This document shows positions 13,846 through 25,982 of a stretch of DNA of 64,000 nucleotides, one piece after another; the first letter of the stretch is position 1, and the number at the start of each line of letters is the position of its first letter. Origin of the DNA: Strongylocentrotus purpuratus (Eukaryota; Echinodermata; Echinoidea; Camarodonta; Strongylocentrotidae). The notes under the pieces are model-generated. The model made no database searches and was not told the origin of the DNA. It saw only the letters and a program-made list of their open reading frames with translations. The stretch lies in assembly GCF_000002235.5 (NCBI RefSeq), contig NW_022145615.1:27826921-27890920 (forward strand). Reading direction: 5' to 3'. A program made the position numbers and the translations under genes.

Positions 13846-15780
13846 GGAAAACCCGGGGGCGGGTTGTGAGACTTGTAGAATATGAATTCACCAGCAATGG
13901 AGCGCAAGATTTGATTAATGAAATGTAAGCACGACCGTGAAGTGTTTTTATTAAAATCAGTGGCTCCAATGATATTCCAGCTTACATGAACAGATAGAAG
14001 GGTTCTATACTATTGTATTCAAGACGTGCCTGGATTTTTACAAAGTGTCCTTTCATTAAACGATTCACACATAAGCCCCCAAAATACCTAGGTACAAAAT
14101 AGACATACATCGGAGTTCGATTTGTCCTATTTATTTCATGATTGAAACGCATTCCCATCACCATAAAAATTCATCAAAGTTAATCCCCAACCTTTTATGA
14201 TGAAAGTACACTTTATTCATTAAGCAAACCGAACCATTAATAATTCAATTAGATAATTCAAGCGTATACTCATAGGCTGCCATGCAGTCTCGATACCCAA
14301 CTAACAGTCCACATCTAGACTGTTAGGATTCTTCATTAATTATACATCTATGCAATAATATTATGTAGGCTTCCATTCAGAACCAAGAAAAGGAAGAAGA
14401 AAAACCGCAGATGATACAAAAACTACTCTCATCAAGCTCTATGTACATGCACAATGGAAACTCTAAGTTACCAGAATGACAATTTGTGAGTGATTAAAGT
14501 ACAGGATACGCCAAGCAGATATGCATTTATATATTTTACTTGTAGTTGTAGTTCTTCATTAATGTTAAGTTCTAAAGAATCGAAAAACACGATTGGATTT
14601 TGCATGCCTATTACTCATTGGTATCATGGGTTTTCGTCAATCACTTGTCATTTCATTTCAATCTTTGTTTCAAGTTTTGACATCTAGATTGTCATTGGCT
14701 ATCTTTGTTGAACTCTTGACAAAAATGTATAAACATAGATTCATGTAAGGTGTCCACAGTCCATGTAAACTTTAATGAGCTTGTTCAGTCTTATTTTGCG
14801 ATTAACTAACAAACTGTGACAAAGATATTGAATAACATTCCTGGGGTCAAAGGACACACATTTCATAAAGAAAATGTACTATTCAAAATAAATAAATTAA
14901 ATCTAGGCCAAAGTTAATTGTCGAGTAACTTCATTTAAAGGTACTATGTCCCTTTTGCAGGCCAAAAAAATGAAAAGGTTAAATTCCAATGGCATTTGAA
15001 AGATAATACTAATTTAGAACACCCCTTAAAAAAATGGGGCTTGAAAATGTTTTTAAGTGGGAAAATAACAACTATTAGTTGTCACATCGACTTAGGAGCT
15101 ATAGAGCCAATAAGTAATAGTCTTGATTTTCAGACCATTGTACCGCATGGTCGTACGTTTTATGCTGCGCAAAGATTCAATCAGTTTAATTTTGGCCATT
15201 ACAAGAAGTGGTTTATTGATGTAGACAAATCCTTTACAGCTCATTTTATTTATGTTATTACCAAAGAAGAAGAAAAAGCCAGTCAGTCAACCAATACTGA
15301 CAATAGTGTTTGGCAGTGAAGTCTAGCAAGTAAACGAATTTCCTTGCATAATTTGAATATAAGGACACTGCTAACATTTGAAGCTCACATATAGGACATA
15401 CATGACATGTTCATAATTCCTGCAAAGTTCTACAGCATTTAAGGTTGGCTGCAAAAGGGACATAGTATCTTTAACATCTCCTAAGGTAGAGGAAATTACA
15501 TATTAAAGTTCATATATACTTATATTTACCACAGAATTGACAGCTTTGCCATCTGAAAGTATTATTTTCATGTACAGCATACTCAAGACTACAATTACAA
15601 TCTAATAACAAAAAAATGAATAGAGGCATATACTCCTCACCTTAAATATTCAATTTAAATCTTTAAAATAGTCGAAAGAAAAACAATAATGAAGATTTAT
15701 CAGAAACAGGTAGAGATAACAATGCATACTAAATTAATTAATAAAACTACTGAACGATACTGAAAGTACATCGCAATAGT
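13846..15780. repeat. Tandem long repeat, unit R1 (carries a MITE)
   Basis: First of two adjacent direct repeats. It starts near GGGAAAACCCGGGGGCGGG and ends near ACGATACTGAAAGTACATCGC. Apart from a 532-bp MITE and its TTAA it aligns along its length with 15781-17146. A related left flank (TCGACCGTTATGAATAG at about 13790) recurs at about 18095. No coding function is supported. Confidence 0.85.
14935..15474. mobile_element. TTAA-flanked MITE, AGGTACTATGTCCC family
   Basis: The body is 14939-15470. Ends are AGGTACTATGTCCC...CAG and the near-perfect inverse CTG...GGGACATAGTATCT (about 22 bp), flanked by TTAA on both sides. The sister repeat has the uninterrupted site at 16839-16842, which proves insertion. 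A decayed relative lies at about 61388-61830. The internal 107-aa ORF at 14996-15319 has no recognisable domain. Kolobok-like by target and end type (inference). Confidence 0.88.
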
Positions 15781-17146
15781 GGGAAAACCCTCGGGCGGGT
15801 TCTGAGACTTTTAGATTATGAATTCACCAGCAATGGAGCACACGATTTGATTAATGAAATGTTAGCACAACCGTGAAGTATTTTAATTCAAACCAATGGC
15901 TCCAATTATATTCAAGCTTAAATGAACTGATAAAAGGGTTTGATACTATTGTCATAAATCAAGACGTGCCTGGATTTTTACAAAGTGTCCTTTCATTAAA
16001 CGATTCACACACAAGTCCCCCCAAATACCCAGGTACAAAATAGACATACAGTGGAGTTCGATTTGTTTTCCCTATTTATTTCAAGATTGAAAGACATTCC
16101 CATCACCATAAACATTCATCAAAGTTAATCCCCAACCTTTTATGATGAAAGTACACTTTATTCATTAAGCAAACCGAACCATTAAAAATTCCATTAGATA
16201 ATTCAAGTGTATACTCATAGGCTGCCATGCAGTCTCGATACCCAACTAACAGTCCACATCGACTGTTAAGGATTCTTCATTAAGTATACATCTTTACAAT
16301 ATTATGTGAGCTGAACCAAGAAAAAGAAGAAGAAAAAAAAAACCGCCGATAATACAAAAACTACTCTCATATGTACATGCACAATGGATCCTCTAAGTTA
16401 TCAGAATGACAATTTGTGAGTGATTAAAGTACAGGATCCGCCAAGCAGATATGCATTTATATATTTTACTTTTAGTTGTAATTCTTCATCAATGTTAAGT
16501 TGTAGAATCGAGAAAAAAACACGATTGGATTTTGCATGCCTATTACTCATTGGTATCATGGGTTTTTATCAATTACTTGTCATTTCATTTCAATCTTTGT
16601 TTCAAGTTTTGAAATCTAAATTGTCATTGGCTATCTTTGTTGAACTCTGGACAAAAATGTATAAACATAGATTCATGTAAGGTGTCCACAGTCCATGTAA
16701 ACTTTAATGAGCTTGTTCAGTCTTATTTTGCGATTAACTAACAAACTGTGTCAAAGGACACACATTTCACAAAGAAAATGTACTATTCAAAATGAATAAA
16801 TTAAATCTTTGCAAAAGTGAACTGTCGAGTAACTTCATTTAACATCTTCTAAGGTAGAGGGAATTACATGTTAAAGTTCATATATACTTATATTTACCAC
16901 AGAATTGACAGCTTTGCCATCTGAAAGTATTTTTTTCATGTACAGCATACTCAAGACTACAATTACAATCTAATAAAAGAAAAACGAATACAGGCATCCC
17001 ACTCTTCACCTTGAATATTGAATTTCAATCTTTAAAATAGTCGAAAGAAAAACAATAATGAAGATTCATCAGAAACAGGTAGAGATAACAATGCATACTA
17101 AATTAATTAATAAAACTACTGAACGATACTTAAAGTACATCGCTAA
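15781..17146. repeat. Tandem long repeat, unit R2
   Basis: Second copy of the unit, directly adjoining R1. It carries the empty TTAA site at 16839-16842. The remaining differences from R1 are scattered substitutions and small indels. Confidence 0.85.
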
Positions 17147-18069
17147 TTGAAAGTTAAGCCTGTGACTACTGACGTATACAAAATTGATATAGGCCTACTT
17201 AAAATCATCTTTATACCGTAAGTTTGGGAATGTTTAAAGATAGAACATCAAAATAGAGATAGACATGGATAGGAAATAATCTAAATGGCCGGAGTTTGAT
17301 CGAGTCACAACTCCAACCTATGCGTGCAAGTATATTCCTTGTCAAAAAATCAATAACATGGAGATACATTTGGTATGTATACAGACAGAAAACATTTACA
17401 CACAATAAAAGGAAGTATACAATTCCATATAAGTACAATTTTGATATTCTAAGATCATCATTAAAAATCAGTATCATACACACATTTGGGTAAAAATATA
17501 ACAGCCGAAAAACACATAGAAACATAATATGATTTGTATGCAAAGGCAAGCACAACAATTTTAATGACATAAATCAAATCATACCCTACTATGACATCAC
17601 ATGCGTCTATCTACTCTAATCTCTTCGGCAAATGTTAGAGTTGTCACAATCCACGTCACAATCCACTGACCGAATTGCCAATTTGAGATTCGCATAGATT
17701 TACTTATCTCATTGTACAAACATTTATAACTCTTAAATTATTAGTCCGATTTATGTCAAAATTTGCTATTCTGTTTCTATTATTTTTCTACTTCGGTACA
17801 AATAAACTTATTACAAAAGCAAGATTGCCCTTGCGATTTTAAGAAAAAAATATCAAAGGTATATGAAAATTCTTTCCATATGAAGAACTATTGAACGTAA
17901 GACTCTCGGAACGCAAAAAGGCGTTCTACAAAAGTTTGAACGCTCTTGGACGTTTTTCGAACGTTATATGAACGTTAACCGTTAGCTGGGGGGACTTACT
18001 GCATTTGTTATTTTTGTGTATTTTACAGCCATAGTACTTAACAAAAATCGACCTTAACAAAAATTCAGG
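17147..18069. other. Spacer between R2 and R3
   Basis: The right half (from about 17640) repeats sequence at 12870-13260, including TTTGAGATTCGCATAG and GGACGTTTT-type segments. No supported gene; the ORF at 17211-17570 has no domain. Confidence 0.5.
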
Positions 18070-18870
18070 CTTCTTTAATGGAGACGCAGCAGGGGTAAAC
18101 TCGACTGAATAGGTTGACAGTCATGCATGTGTAGATTATGGGTCCTATGGTGGGAAAACCATGGGGCGGGTTCTGAGACTGAAGTATTGTGAATGATGCG
18201 TGACACAGGCACGTATTTCAAATATGAATTCACCAGCAGTGGAGCACAAGATTATTTTTATTAATGAAATGTTATCACGATCGTGAGGTGTTTTTAAACA
18301 ACTCAATGGCTCCGATGATATTCAAGCTTGCATGAACTGATAAAAGCTTTCGATACTATTGTCAAACATCCAGACACGCCTGGATTTGACAAAATGTTAT
18401 TTAATTAAACGATTTACACACAAGTTCCTCCCAAAATACCCAGGTACAAAGAAGTGATACACAGGAGTTCGATTTTCCCCATTTTCAAAAAGATTGAAAC
18501 ACATTTCCATCACCATGAACATTCATCAAAATTCTCCCCCAACCTTTTACGATGAAAATATACTTTAATCATTAAACACACCATCAAACCCAACCGAACC
18601 ATTAATTATTCAATTGGATCATTCAAGCGTATAAGTAGAGGCTGCCAGCCTCGATACCCAACAAACGTAGTCCACATCTTAAAACCAACTGTTAAGGATT
18701 CTTCTACAAATTATAATATTATTAAGGCTTCCATTTACTACCAAGAAAGAGAAGACGAAAAAGAAAAACACACATAATAAAATAAACACTCTTATCAAGC
18801 TCCATGTATATGTACAGTGGATCCTCTAAGTTATCAGAATGACAATATGTGACGATATTAAAAACTGGTA
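18070..18870. repeat. Diverged partial third copy (R3)
   Basis: Matches the 5' half of R1 and R2 (GGGAAAACCATGGGGCGGG at about 18151, then ATGAATTCACCAGCAGTGGAGCAC) through about 18850, with more substitutions and indels. The stretch before it, 17640-17900, matches 12870-13220, so the duplicated unit was originally larger. Confidence 0.75.
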
Positions 18871-19218
18871 ATGCAATTGCATTTTAAAAGAAACTAACCA
18901 TATTTTTGAATGGTTGATTACGATGTTTAAGTAGAAACAGTCGTGTATTATAGTGTTTCGAAATTATCAAATTTACAGCATGTTGAGTCAATCTTGCAGG
19001 AAACCACAAAGAGTACTGGACAATGTTATGGATATATGGGATTATACAGATACCCTCCTTCAGATTCTGGTTAAACCCGTACATTATCGTCATCTGTATC
19101 TATACTGGTTCACGTCAAGACTAATCCTTTCCATGGGACATTGCAATATATTCCTCTCAACTGGAAGAAAAAACAGGGGAAAGTTCACAAATCATTTCCC
19201 TATTCGGGCTTACATAAT

Positions 19219-20372
19219 TTAACCTTCTCCTTCATCTAATGATACCTCATGATGATATTCTGACGGACGCATTGTTGCTGGCGGAGAGGAAGGTGCATGT
19301 GGTGAGGGTACAGACACAGAGCTCGACAGGGGCGGATCCACGTAGCGATTATTCTGGCCCGCCCCCCCCCCCAGCCCCCCAAAACGATAAAAAAATAGGA
19401 TAATAACGTAAAGTTAATCTTTATAAAACAAAAAACAAAAGCGCCCCCACCCGCTTATTCGCCGGCCGGCTGAGTTGGCACTAAATTTTGTATTAAGATT
19501 TGGCTAACCCCTCCCCCCCCCCCCTTGACGCCGTCTGGATCCTCTGCAGGCGAGGATGCACAGGGGGGGGGGGGGCTGACGGGTCAACAACAAAAAAGAA
19601 TTAAAAAAAAAAAATTAGGTGAAAAAAAAAAAATAGTGGTCTCACCCCTCCCCCCCCCCCCCCCCCCCGCTTATTCACCGGCTGACTGAGTCGGCGCAAA
19701 ATATTTCCTGAAAAATTGGACCAAAAAAAGTGCCTCCTACCGCCCCCCCCCCCCCCCCCGCTTATTCACCGGTGGCTGAGTCACAACTAATATTTTCTCA
19801 AGGATTGGGCCCCCCCTCTTTCCGCCGGCTGGATCCGCCACTGGACCTCGATCCTCTGTCGGGTGCGTGGTCAGACGAAACCCCCGTTAGTGACTGGGAA
19901 TCATCCGGTTGGGTATCAGGGGCTGCTACAACCTCGGGTGGCACTTGGACTCCTACAGAAACAGAGCTCGATCCTCTGTCGGGTGCTTGGTCAGACGAAA
20001 CCCTCGTTGTTGACTGGGAATTACCCCATTGGGTATCAGGGCCAGCTACAACCAAGGGTGGCACTTGGACTCCTACAGAAACAGAGCTCGATCCTCTGTC
20101 TTGGTCAGCCTTGGGTGGCTCTTTGCTAGCACAGCAGGGACACCAAGCAAAACATGGCCATGCTGTAGACTCGGGTGATGGAAAAACACCTGTGTACATG
20201 AACAAATAAAATGATGTAAACCTTCAAATACTGTGAACATCTTAAGATTCATCAATGAATGAAAGAGCTATACATTATTGCTAAAACCACCACCACCACC
20301 ACCACCACAACAGCAATAACAACCACTTCTACTGCTGCTGCTTATGCTGCTACGACTGCTATTTCAAACTAG

Positions 20373-20420
<48 letters not shown>

Positions 20421-20460
20421 GACCACTGCTAGTGTTACCCGTACTACCACTACTACTATG

Positions 20461-20498
<38 letters not shown>

Positions 20499-23400
20499 TA
20501 CTATTACTACTACCACTACTTCTAATGATACTGCTCTTACTACTACTACTTCTGCTGTTGCTGCGTCTACTAGTAGTACTATCATTACAAATAATGAAAG
20601 GAGCAGCCGCTTTACTTGTAACAACTATTCCAATTTATAATAACAATAACAATAGTAATAAGAGCAGACATAATGAGCTATTGCTGTTATAGCGATAGTT
20701 TGTACAGGATTACCAGAAATCATTCAGATTGCATTTTGGTGTAATGTCTGGTTCAGAAGTATTATTGATTTGATTTGTTCATGGTTACCCAAATATATCC
20801 TGATGAACTATACTGAAGTTTGCTTTCACTCTAAAGTAACAGGCGTAAGAAAAATTTAAATGTATTTGTCTATTAATCAGTCCACAACAGGGGCGTACGC
20901 AGGGGGGGGGTTTGGGGGTTCAAACCCCCCCCCCCCCTTTGGTATTTTTTTTATTTTTTATTATTAAAAAAAAAAAAAAAAAAAAAAAATTATACCCACG
21001 GCAAACCTAAATAAGGTGACCTTACCCCCCCCCCCAACGAAGAAAAATGTCAAATTTTAAAATTTCGAGACACCAAAAAAAAATAAAAAAATGTCCGCTT
21101 ATCCCCCCCCCCCCCCGCCCCCCCCCCCCCCCCCCCCCCCCCCCCACTGAGCGACTTTTCGGCTGACTGAGTCGTTGCGATTTTTTTTTGACCTCCAAAA
21201 AAAAAAAAAAGTGTCCGCTTACCCCCCCCCCCCCCCCCGCCCCCCCCCCCCCCCCCCCCCCACTGAGCGACTTTTCGGCCGGCGCGATTTTCAAATTTTC
21301 GGGAGCAAAATATTTTAAACCCCCCCCCCCTTGAAAAAATCCTGCGTACGCCCCTGGTCCACAATATGTTATCTTCCAGTATTAATGAAAATTTTCAACC
21401 CCCTTCTCGTATTTATTCCCTCCGCAATTCCGGTAACTTTGTTCTCCCTAAACCTAGAACTGAATATTGTCGCAGAACTACCCAATATAGAAGCTCAATT
21501 CAATATAATACTCTTCTTCCTAACACTAAATTACTTCAAACTGTTCAGACATTCAAAAAGTATTTAAACAATATTATTCCAGACTTCCTGTGGCTGTTTA
21601 GGTATATATATATATATATATATTAAATAATTTGTTTAATAGATTTACTTGTCCAGCTTTCTCTCTTGTATATATCGTAAATATTTCTCTTCTGTTTCTT
21701 GTTTTACTCCAATTTGGTCCTATCATTATTGTAAGTTCTTTTTTGGCTGTAAGTTTTTCTTACTTATCTATTTTCATGTTTTCTATGTCTATAGGGACCC
21801 CTCTGTAAAACAGCATTGTTATGCTAACAACGCTGAGTAGGGCCATCCATCCGTCTTCCTTTTTTGTAATAAGTGTGTCTTTATGATTGTAAATATATAT
21901 TTGTTGATGTTTTTTAAATGACGGAAAGTAAATACAATACAATACAACAATTACCGTCAATTGCAAACTTCCTGAAATCCTCTTCGAGTTGCAACAGCTT
22001 ATCCTGCGTACGGTTCTTCGCCTTCCCGCCAGCCGTGAGGGGTATACCTTTGAATTTCACTGCTGCTGCGATGACCAATGGGAAGGCGGTGATCAAGTAT
22101 TCTACGAGGGAAGAGACATTCGCTATTCGATCGATGAATATAATGACAAGGGCCAAACCGATGAGCAACCCAGTCCCGACGATTATATAAACAAAGGTCT
22201 TTAAAATGTGATTCCAAAAAGGGAGCCATTTTCTGATGACTTTTCGGAGGATTTTAGAATCAATCCTAGCATCGCGCTGTTCGAAGATTTTATGTACCCT
22301 TGTTTCATCCCGGTCCACCTTTGCTCCAACAGAATAAATCATGTTAAACAAGTGTTGATAGCTGTCAAAGAACATTATTACGTTTGCAATACAGACTAAC
22401 ACACCAACTATCCAATTGATCCAAATAGGGCTTCCATATTTGATATTAATAGCTAAACCAATCACAGCCAGAATTAAGATTTCAACAAGAAGCATAACCG
22501 CAGCAGAGAGCCGGAAGAAACAAAGCAAAAACGCTCCACTGCAATAAGCAATCTTCAACTTATTTGAATAAAAATTGTTGGGTGTCTCAGTACATAGTTT
22601 TTGATTGTTAAGGCGATACTTATAAATAAAATCCAAGGCAATACAGGCTCCAATTATGTAAAGGATATTTGCCAGTCCGAAATCAAGACCCCATACGAAT
22701 ACACTTTTGTAAACATTTCCACGTTTGTCACTCCGATACGCGTATTCATCTCCGGTGACATACCACAGAAAAGCACCTAGATAAAAGACGAACGGGATAC
22801 TGTAAAGAAAGATCCAGTATCCCATGTACAGATATTTGTAACGATCTTTATCATCACTAGAGCATTTCGAGCATTCCGGAACAAACATAAAATATGCCGG
22901 TGGAATCAAGTTGATTTGTAAGATGTTGACTCTTTTCCCTATAACTCCGTCCTGGAATTTATAAGCTTTCGAGAAGATGTGGTACAGCCCACCGATGAGG
23001 ACTAAGAGCAGCAATACGTATGTACTGCCGAATGCTGCTCTTAAGAAAGTACAATCAATCCGAAACGAAGGGTTTATATTACAATTTCCTTGGACACACG
23101 TCATATTGACATTCCAACATTCATGGTATGTGCTTGCTTGTAATTCAAATATACTATAGCCAGGGATTTTTGTGGCTGCAAAACATGAATCCGAAAACCA
23201 TTCTTTGCAGATGATGTCGTCTTCGACATTATCTGAGAAGCCACCGGAATTGATGACCCTCAGTCTCACTTGCTGCACCAGTTTCGACAAGGAGTATGCT
23301 AAGCAAATATCCGAGACCGATTCATTTTGTAACTGACCACCATTCAAAGAAATCGAGACTGAATGCAACCCGTAGCTCAAGGTCGTCAGGGACAAAGAGT

Positions 23401-23776
23401 GATTGTCGTATGGAAAATACATCATGGTTCTACCTCTAGCCCCAAGTCCCCAGTGCCAAGTTACACGGTCATTCTGTTCGGGTGTTTTTCCGTTGTTGAT
23501 GTTGAGCCGGACAAGACTGATGTAGTCGTCTGTTACATCACTGAGCTTATCAACTATGGCCTCGACTGTTTCATTCATTGGAAACAGTTGCTGAGTGCAG
23601 TTTAAGGTGGAAAACATGGCGTTTTCCGCCGAAGAACGACGTTGTCGGGCTGGTTCAGCAAGGTCATGAGACAAGCGTCGGTATCGGCACCCTAGCAGCA
23701 ACACGCATACAAAAAGAATGAAACAGATGCCTGCCACTAGCTTCCGTCCGACATTTACAAATCTCTCCGAATCCAT
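19219..23776 (-). CDS. Multi-pass membrane protein, unknown family; tail exon split by a MITE
   Basis: Exon 1 is 23776-21955 (607 codons plus 1 nt). Exon 2 starts at 20189 after TTTGTTCATGTACACAG, and the phases match. Without the 517-bp MITE (19327-19843) and one 8-bp target copy, exon 2 is 446 nt and reads to TAA at 19219, for 755 aa in all. As assembled, the frame stops inside the MITE at 19798. Residues 12-30 are a first membrane span, about 31-245 a Cys-containing luminal region with several N-glycosylation sequons, and about seven more spans lie near 249-268, 319-340, 358-384, 412-444, 452-470, 528-548 and 556-574. The tail starts with a Cys-rich CFAWCPCC and has 40-residue repeats containing GSSSVSVGVQVPP, ending in DEGEG. 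I do not recognise the family. The upstream TTG-initiated extension is rejected because CATTCCAG before the ATG looks like a 5' UTR acceptor. Confidence 0.75.
19327..19843. mobile_element. hAT-like MITE (GGATCC family) inside coding exon
   Basis: Ends CAGGGGCGGATCC and GGATCCGCCACTG, flanked by 8-bp duplications GAGCTCGA (19319-19326) and GACCTCGA (19844-19851), 7 of 8 identical. An 8-bp duplication with CAGGGGC-type ends fits the hAT superfamily. The interior is poly-C, poly-A and poly-G with repeated CCGGCTGACTGAGTCGG-like segments and no transposase. A second copy lies at 45880-46386. Confidence 0.9.
19851..20100. repeat. 120-bp coding tandem repeat
   Basis: ATCCTCTGTC recurs at 19851, 19971 and 20091, an exact 120-bp period. 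In the minus-strand exon this gives a 40-residue repeat; the third unit is partial and is interrupted by the MITE. Confidence 0.9.
20289..20560. repeat. (ACC)n and (TAC)n triplet repeat
   Basis: ACC triplets, then ACT/TAC triplets, in the intron of the multi-pass protein gene, transcribed as GTA/AGT. Same motif and strand sense as the large array in the SRCR intron. Confidence 0.9.
20866..21950 (+). pseudogene. 5'-truncated LINE (reverse transcriptase C-terminus and 3' tail)
   Basis: From about 21366 the plus strand encodes a protein piece ending in the pattern usual for CR1/L2/Jockey-type LINE C-termini: PKPRTEY, then a stretch where LINEs have WNSLP, then TVQTFKKYL. The 3' UTR ends in AAATGACGGAAAGTAAATACAATACAATACAACAA-like sequence, that is a short-repeat tail (ATACA)n. 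A MITE (20888-21356) is nested in it. The left end is uncertain. It lies antisense in the intron of the multi-pass protein gene and its tail touches the splice donor at 21954. Confidence 0.7.
20888..21356. mobile_element. hAT-like MITE (CGTACG family), copy 1
   Basis: Ends CAGGGGCGTACGCAGG and CCTGCGTACGCCCCTG, with perfect 8-bp target duplications GTCCACAA (20880-20887 and 21357-21364). The interior is C- and A-homopolymers with two CACTGAGCGACTTTTCGGC segments. Nested in a LINE remnant. Poly-Gly and poly-Pro ORFs inside are artefacts. Confidence 0.95.
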
Positions 23777-25348
23777 ATTGAATGTGGTTAATCTGGAATG
23801 TAACAATGAAAAAAATGAACTTCTACATTGAGATCAGTAATGAAATTTGTTCCTTAAGCAATATAATTTCATCTGACTATATAGTTCCCGTTCATAAACG
23901 TAGGTATTTTCCAAATCAAAGGAGGAGATAACCCACCGATTTAATGCATTTAAAGATACGAGTAATTTCTTTTGTATGAAGTTGAAAACCTATCATCGCC
24001 ACAGCTACCCACAATTTGAATAGATCTCTCTCGTAAGATCTGTTGAGAAATAAGATATGTAATTTTAAAAAAATCGGCTACTTTATGATACAAAATACCT
24101 GTAACTTTTTGTAGCTTTTGAAACTAAACAACGACTCTGAAATTCAATTACAGTATTGCAATGACAAGGTTGTGAAAAATAGCTTTTCCTTATTCTAAAT
24201 GCAACTCAGAAATATGAAGAGGAGTAATAACATCAATGATTTAAAAAATCAAGGCAAAATAGTCCTCCAAACAAACTCATATAATGCAAACCAATTAAGC
24301 TAGAGACATTTTTTTCTTCTATGAATAACAATTAAAATAAAAAAACAGTTTATCTACGTTTCTCTACCAAATAAGAAACTTTTCCTTTGGACATTTAAAA
24401 CAAACTTGGGTCTTGATTCCCTTGTCAGTGCGTATTTGTCCTAGAACAGACCTCGATATATCTCATTTATTTCAATGCATCTTGAAACTGTGTGATATTC
24501 CCCTGTTGATTTTCAAATTTCAAAAGTGAAAAACGCTAAACGACTTTGGTTTATTTGTTACAAGTTATGTCATCAATTTGTTTGGTTTCAAGTCAAGTTA
24601 AATTATAATTGTCAAAATGTCTACAATATGGATACACCACCGGTTCTCTATATCATATTCAAAAGCTACATGATGCAATCTACAACACGTACCACAAAGA
24701 GTCCTGATGGAATGAAGCAAACCGAGAGCACGATTATTGGCGCATGAATGTTCGTCGACAATCACTAAAAGGTTTGATGGGTGACAAAGTGTTCCGAGAT
24801 TTATATTCAAAATATGATATTTCATGCAACAATAACCCCCCTCATTCGAAAATGTGCGTACCTGGGGAGAGTCGTGTGTGAATAACTTATAACAAAAGGC
24901 GTCAACCTTCTCGTTTTTAGAAAATCGCTTCAGATGGGTATATTCTGGAATAGACAGGGTTTCGCGTTTCCCTATCTCCGTGAATATTTGGCAAGAATGT
25001 GCACGTCGACTATGAGAGATAACCGAATTTAATGCCAAACTAACTTAATACGTAGAGAGTAAAATGTTTACGTAACATCACTGAAGAAATAAAACGACAA
25101 GGGTAAATCAAATTCGAGTGTTCCATAGTTTGTCTTTTTATTTAGCCTATACGAAAGCAATGCCACTAAACAAACTACATGCGCTTCTTTCAATAAAGAG
25201 TAAGTTCTGGAAAAATGTAGAAAATATTTGGTGAGCTTTCTCATTCTAAGTATGTCAGTTTCATTTTATTCTTTTAATATTGTGTTTATTTATTCCATAC
25301 ACATCAACGTAAAGTATTTGCATTTACAATCTTATAATTTTAATGACA

Positions 25349-25385
<37 letters not shown>

Positions 25386-25982
25386 GGTTTGTCTTAAGCT
25401 TAAGCTTGAAGTGGCGTTTGGAAAAAATGTTGCCTTCAGAAGATTGCTCTTAAAATGACCAGATCATTCGAAATATGATTAGACATAACTGAAAATTTTG
25501 GACCAAATATCTTTCTGCAGTCCAAGTCTCCAATTTCCGTTTGCAGTGCATATGATCTTTACAAGACTGGGTCCGTTTCTATTCATTGTAATCATTCAAA
25601 AGCTTCATATTAAACATCAATCCTCAATTCCTCATGCACTACATAATCAACCTTTCACACAATGATTACCAGTACTCGACTTAGTCCATGTATACAAAAA
25701 TAAGTTATTGTAGACATGGTAAAGAGGATTGGGCATGTGGAGCCGGATTACCCCATTGAGAGCTAGGGGTACTATACATGCTGCCCCTTACTACCTGGGT
25801 CCTATACACCATAGGATCACAAGGAGGTAAGTACCGTGATTATCGCTTACATTCTCGTTAAAAAACTTGCACGTGATGTCTTGTTAGGATAGCAAAGAAA
25901 AATAAAGATACTTTTAGGACCTTCTCAATTGTTTTACTAATATAAAAAGGTCAACTTTTCTTTAAGTTTCCCTATTTTACAA
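23777..25982. other. Intergenic; 5' flank of the multi-pass gene and 3' flank of 7TM copy 1
   Basis: No supported gene. A 146-aa minus ORF at 24598-25038 has no recognisable domain. From about 24963 the sequence aligns with 44683 onward, which marks the left edge of the duplicated block. (TA)n lies at 25352-25382. Confidence 0.55.

Noticed and set aside
14996..15319. 107-aa plus-strand ORF
   Set aside because: It lies wholly within a MITE. The related copy at 61.4 kb does not keep the frame.
19730..20209. Plus-strand ORF with a repeated WSDETPVSDW segment
   Set aside because: The minus strand has a matching splice acceptor, phase and a natural stop on the far side of the MITE, so the plus frame is a shadow.
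24598..25038. 146-aa minus-strand ORF
   Set aside because: It crosses the edge of the duplicated block and the frame is not kept in block 2 (44683 onward).
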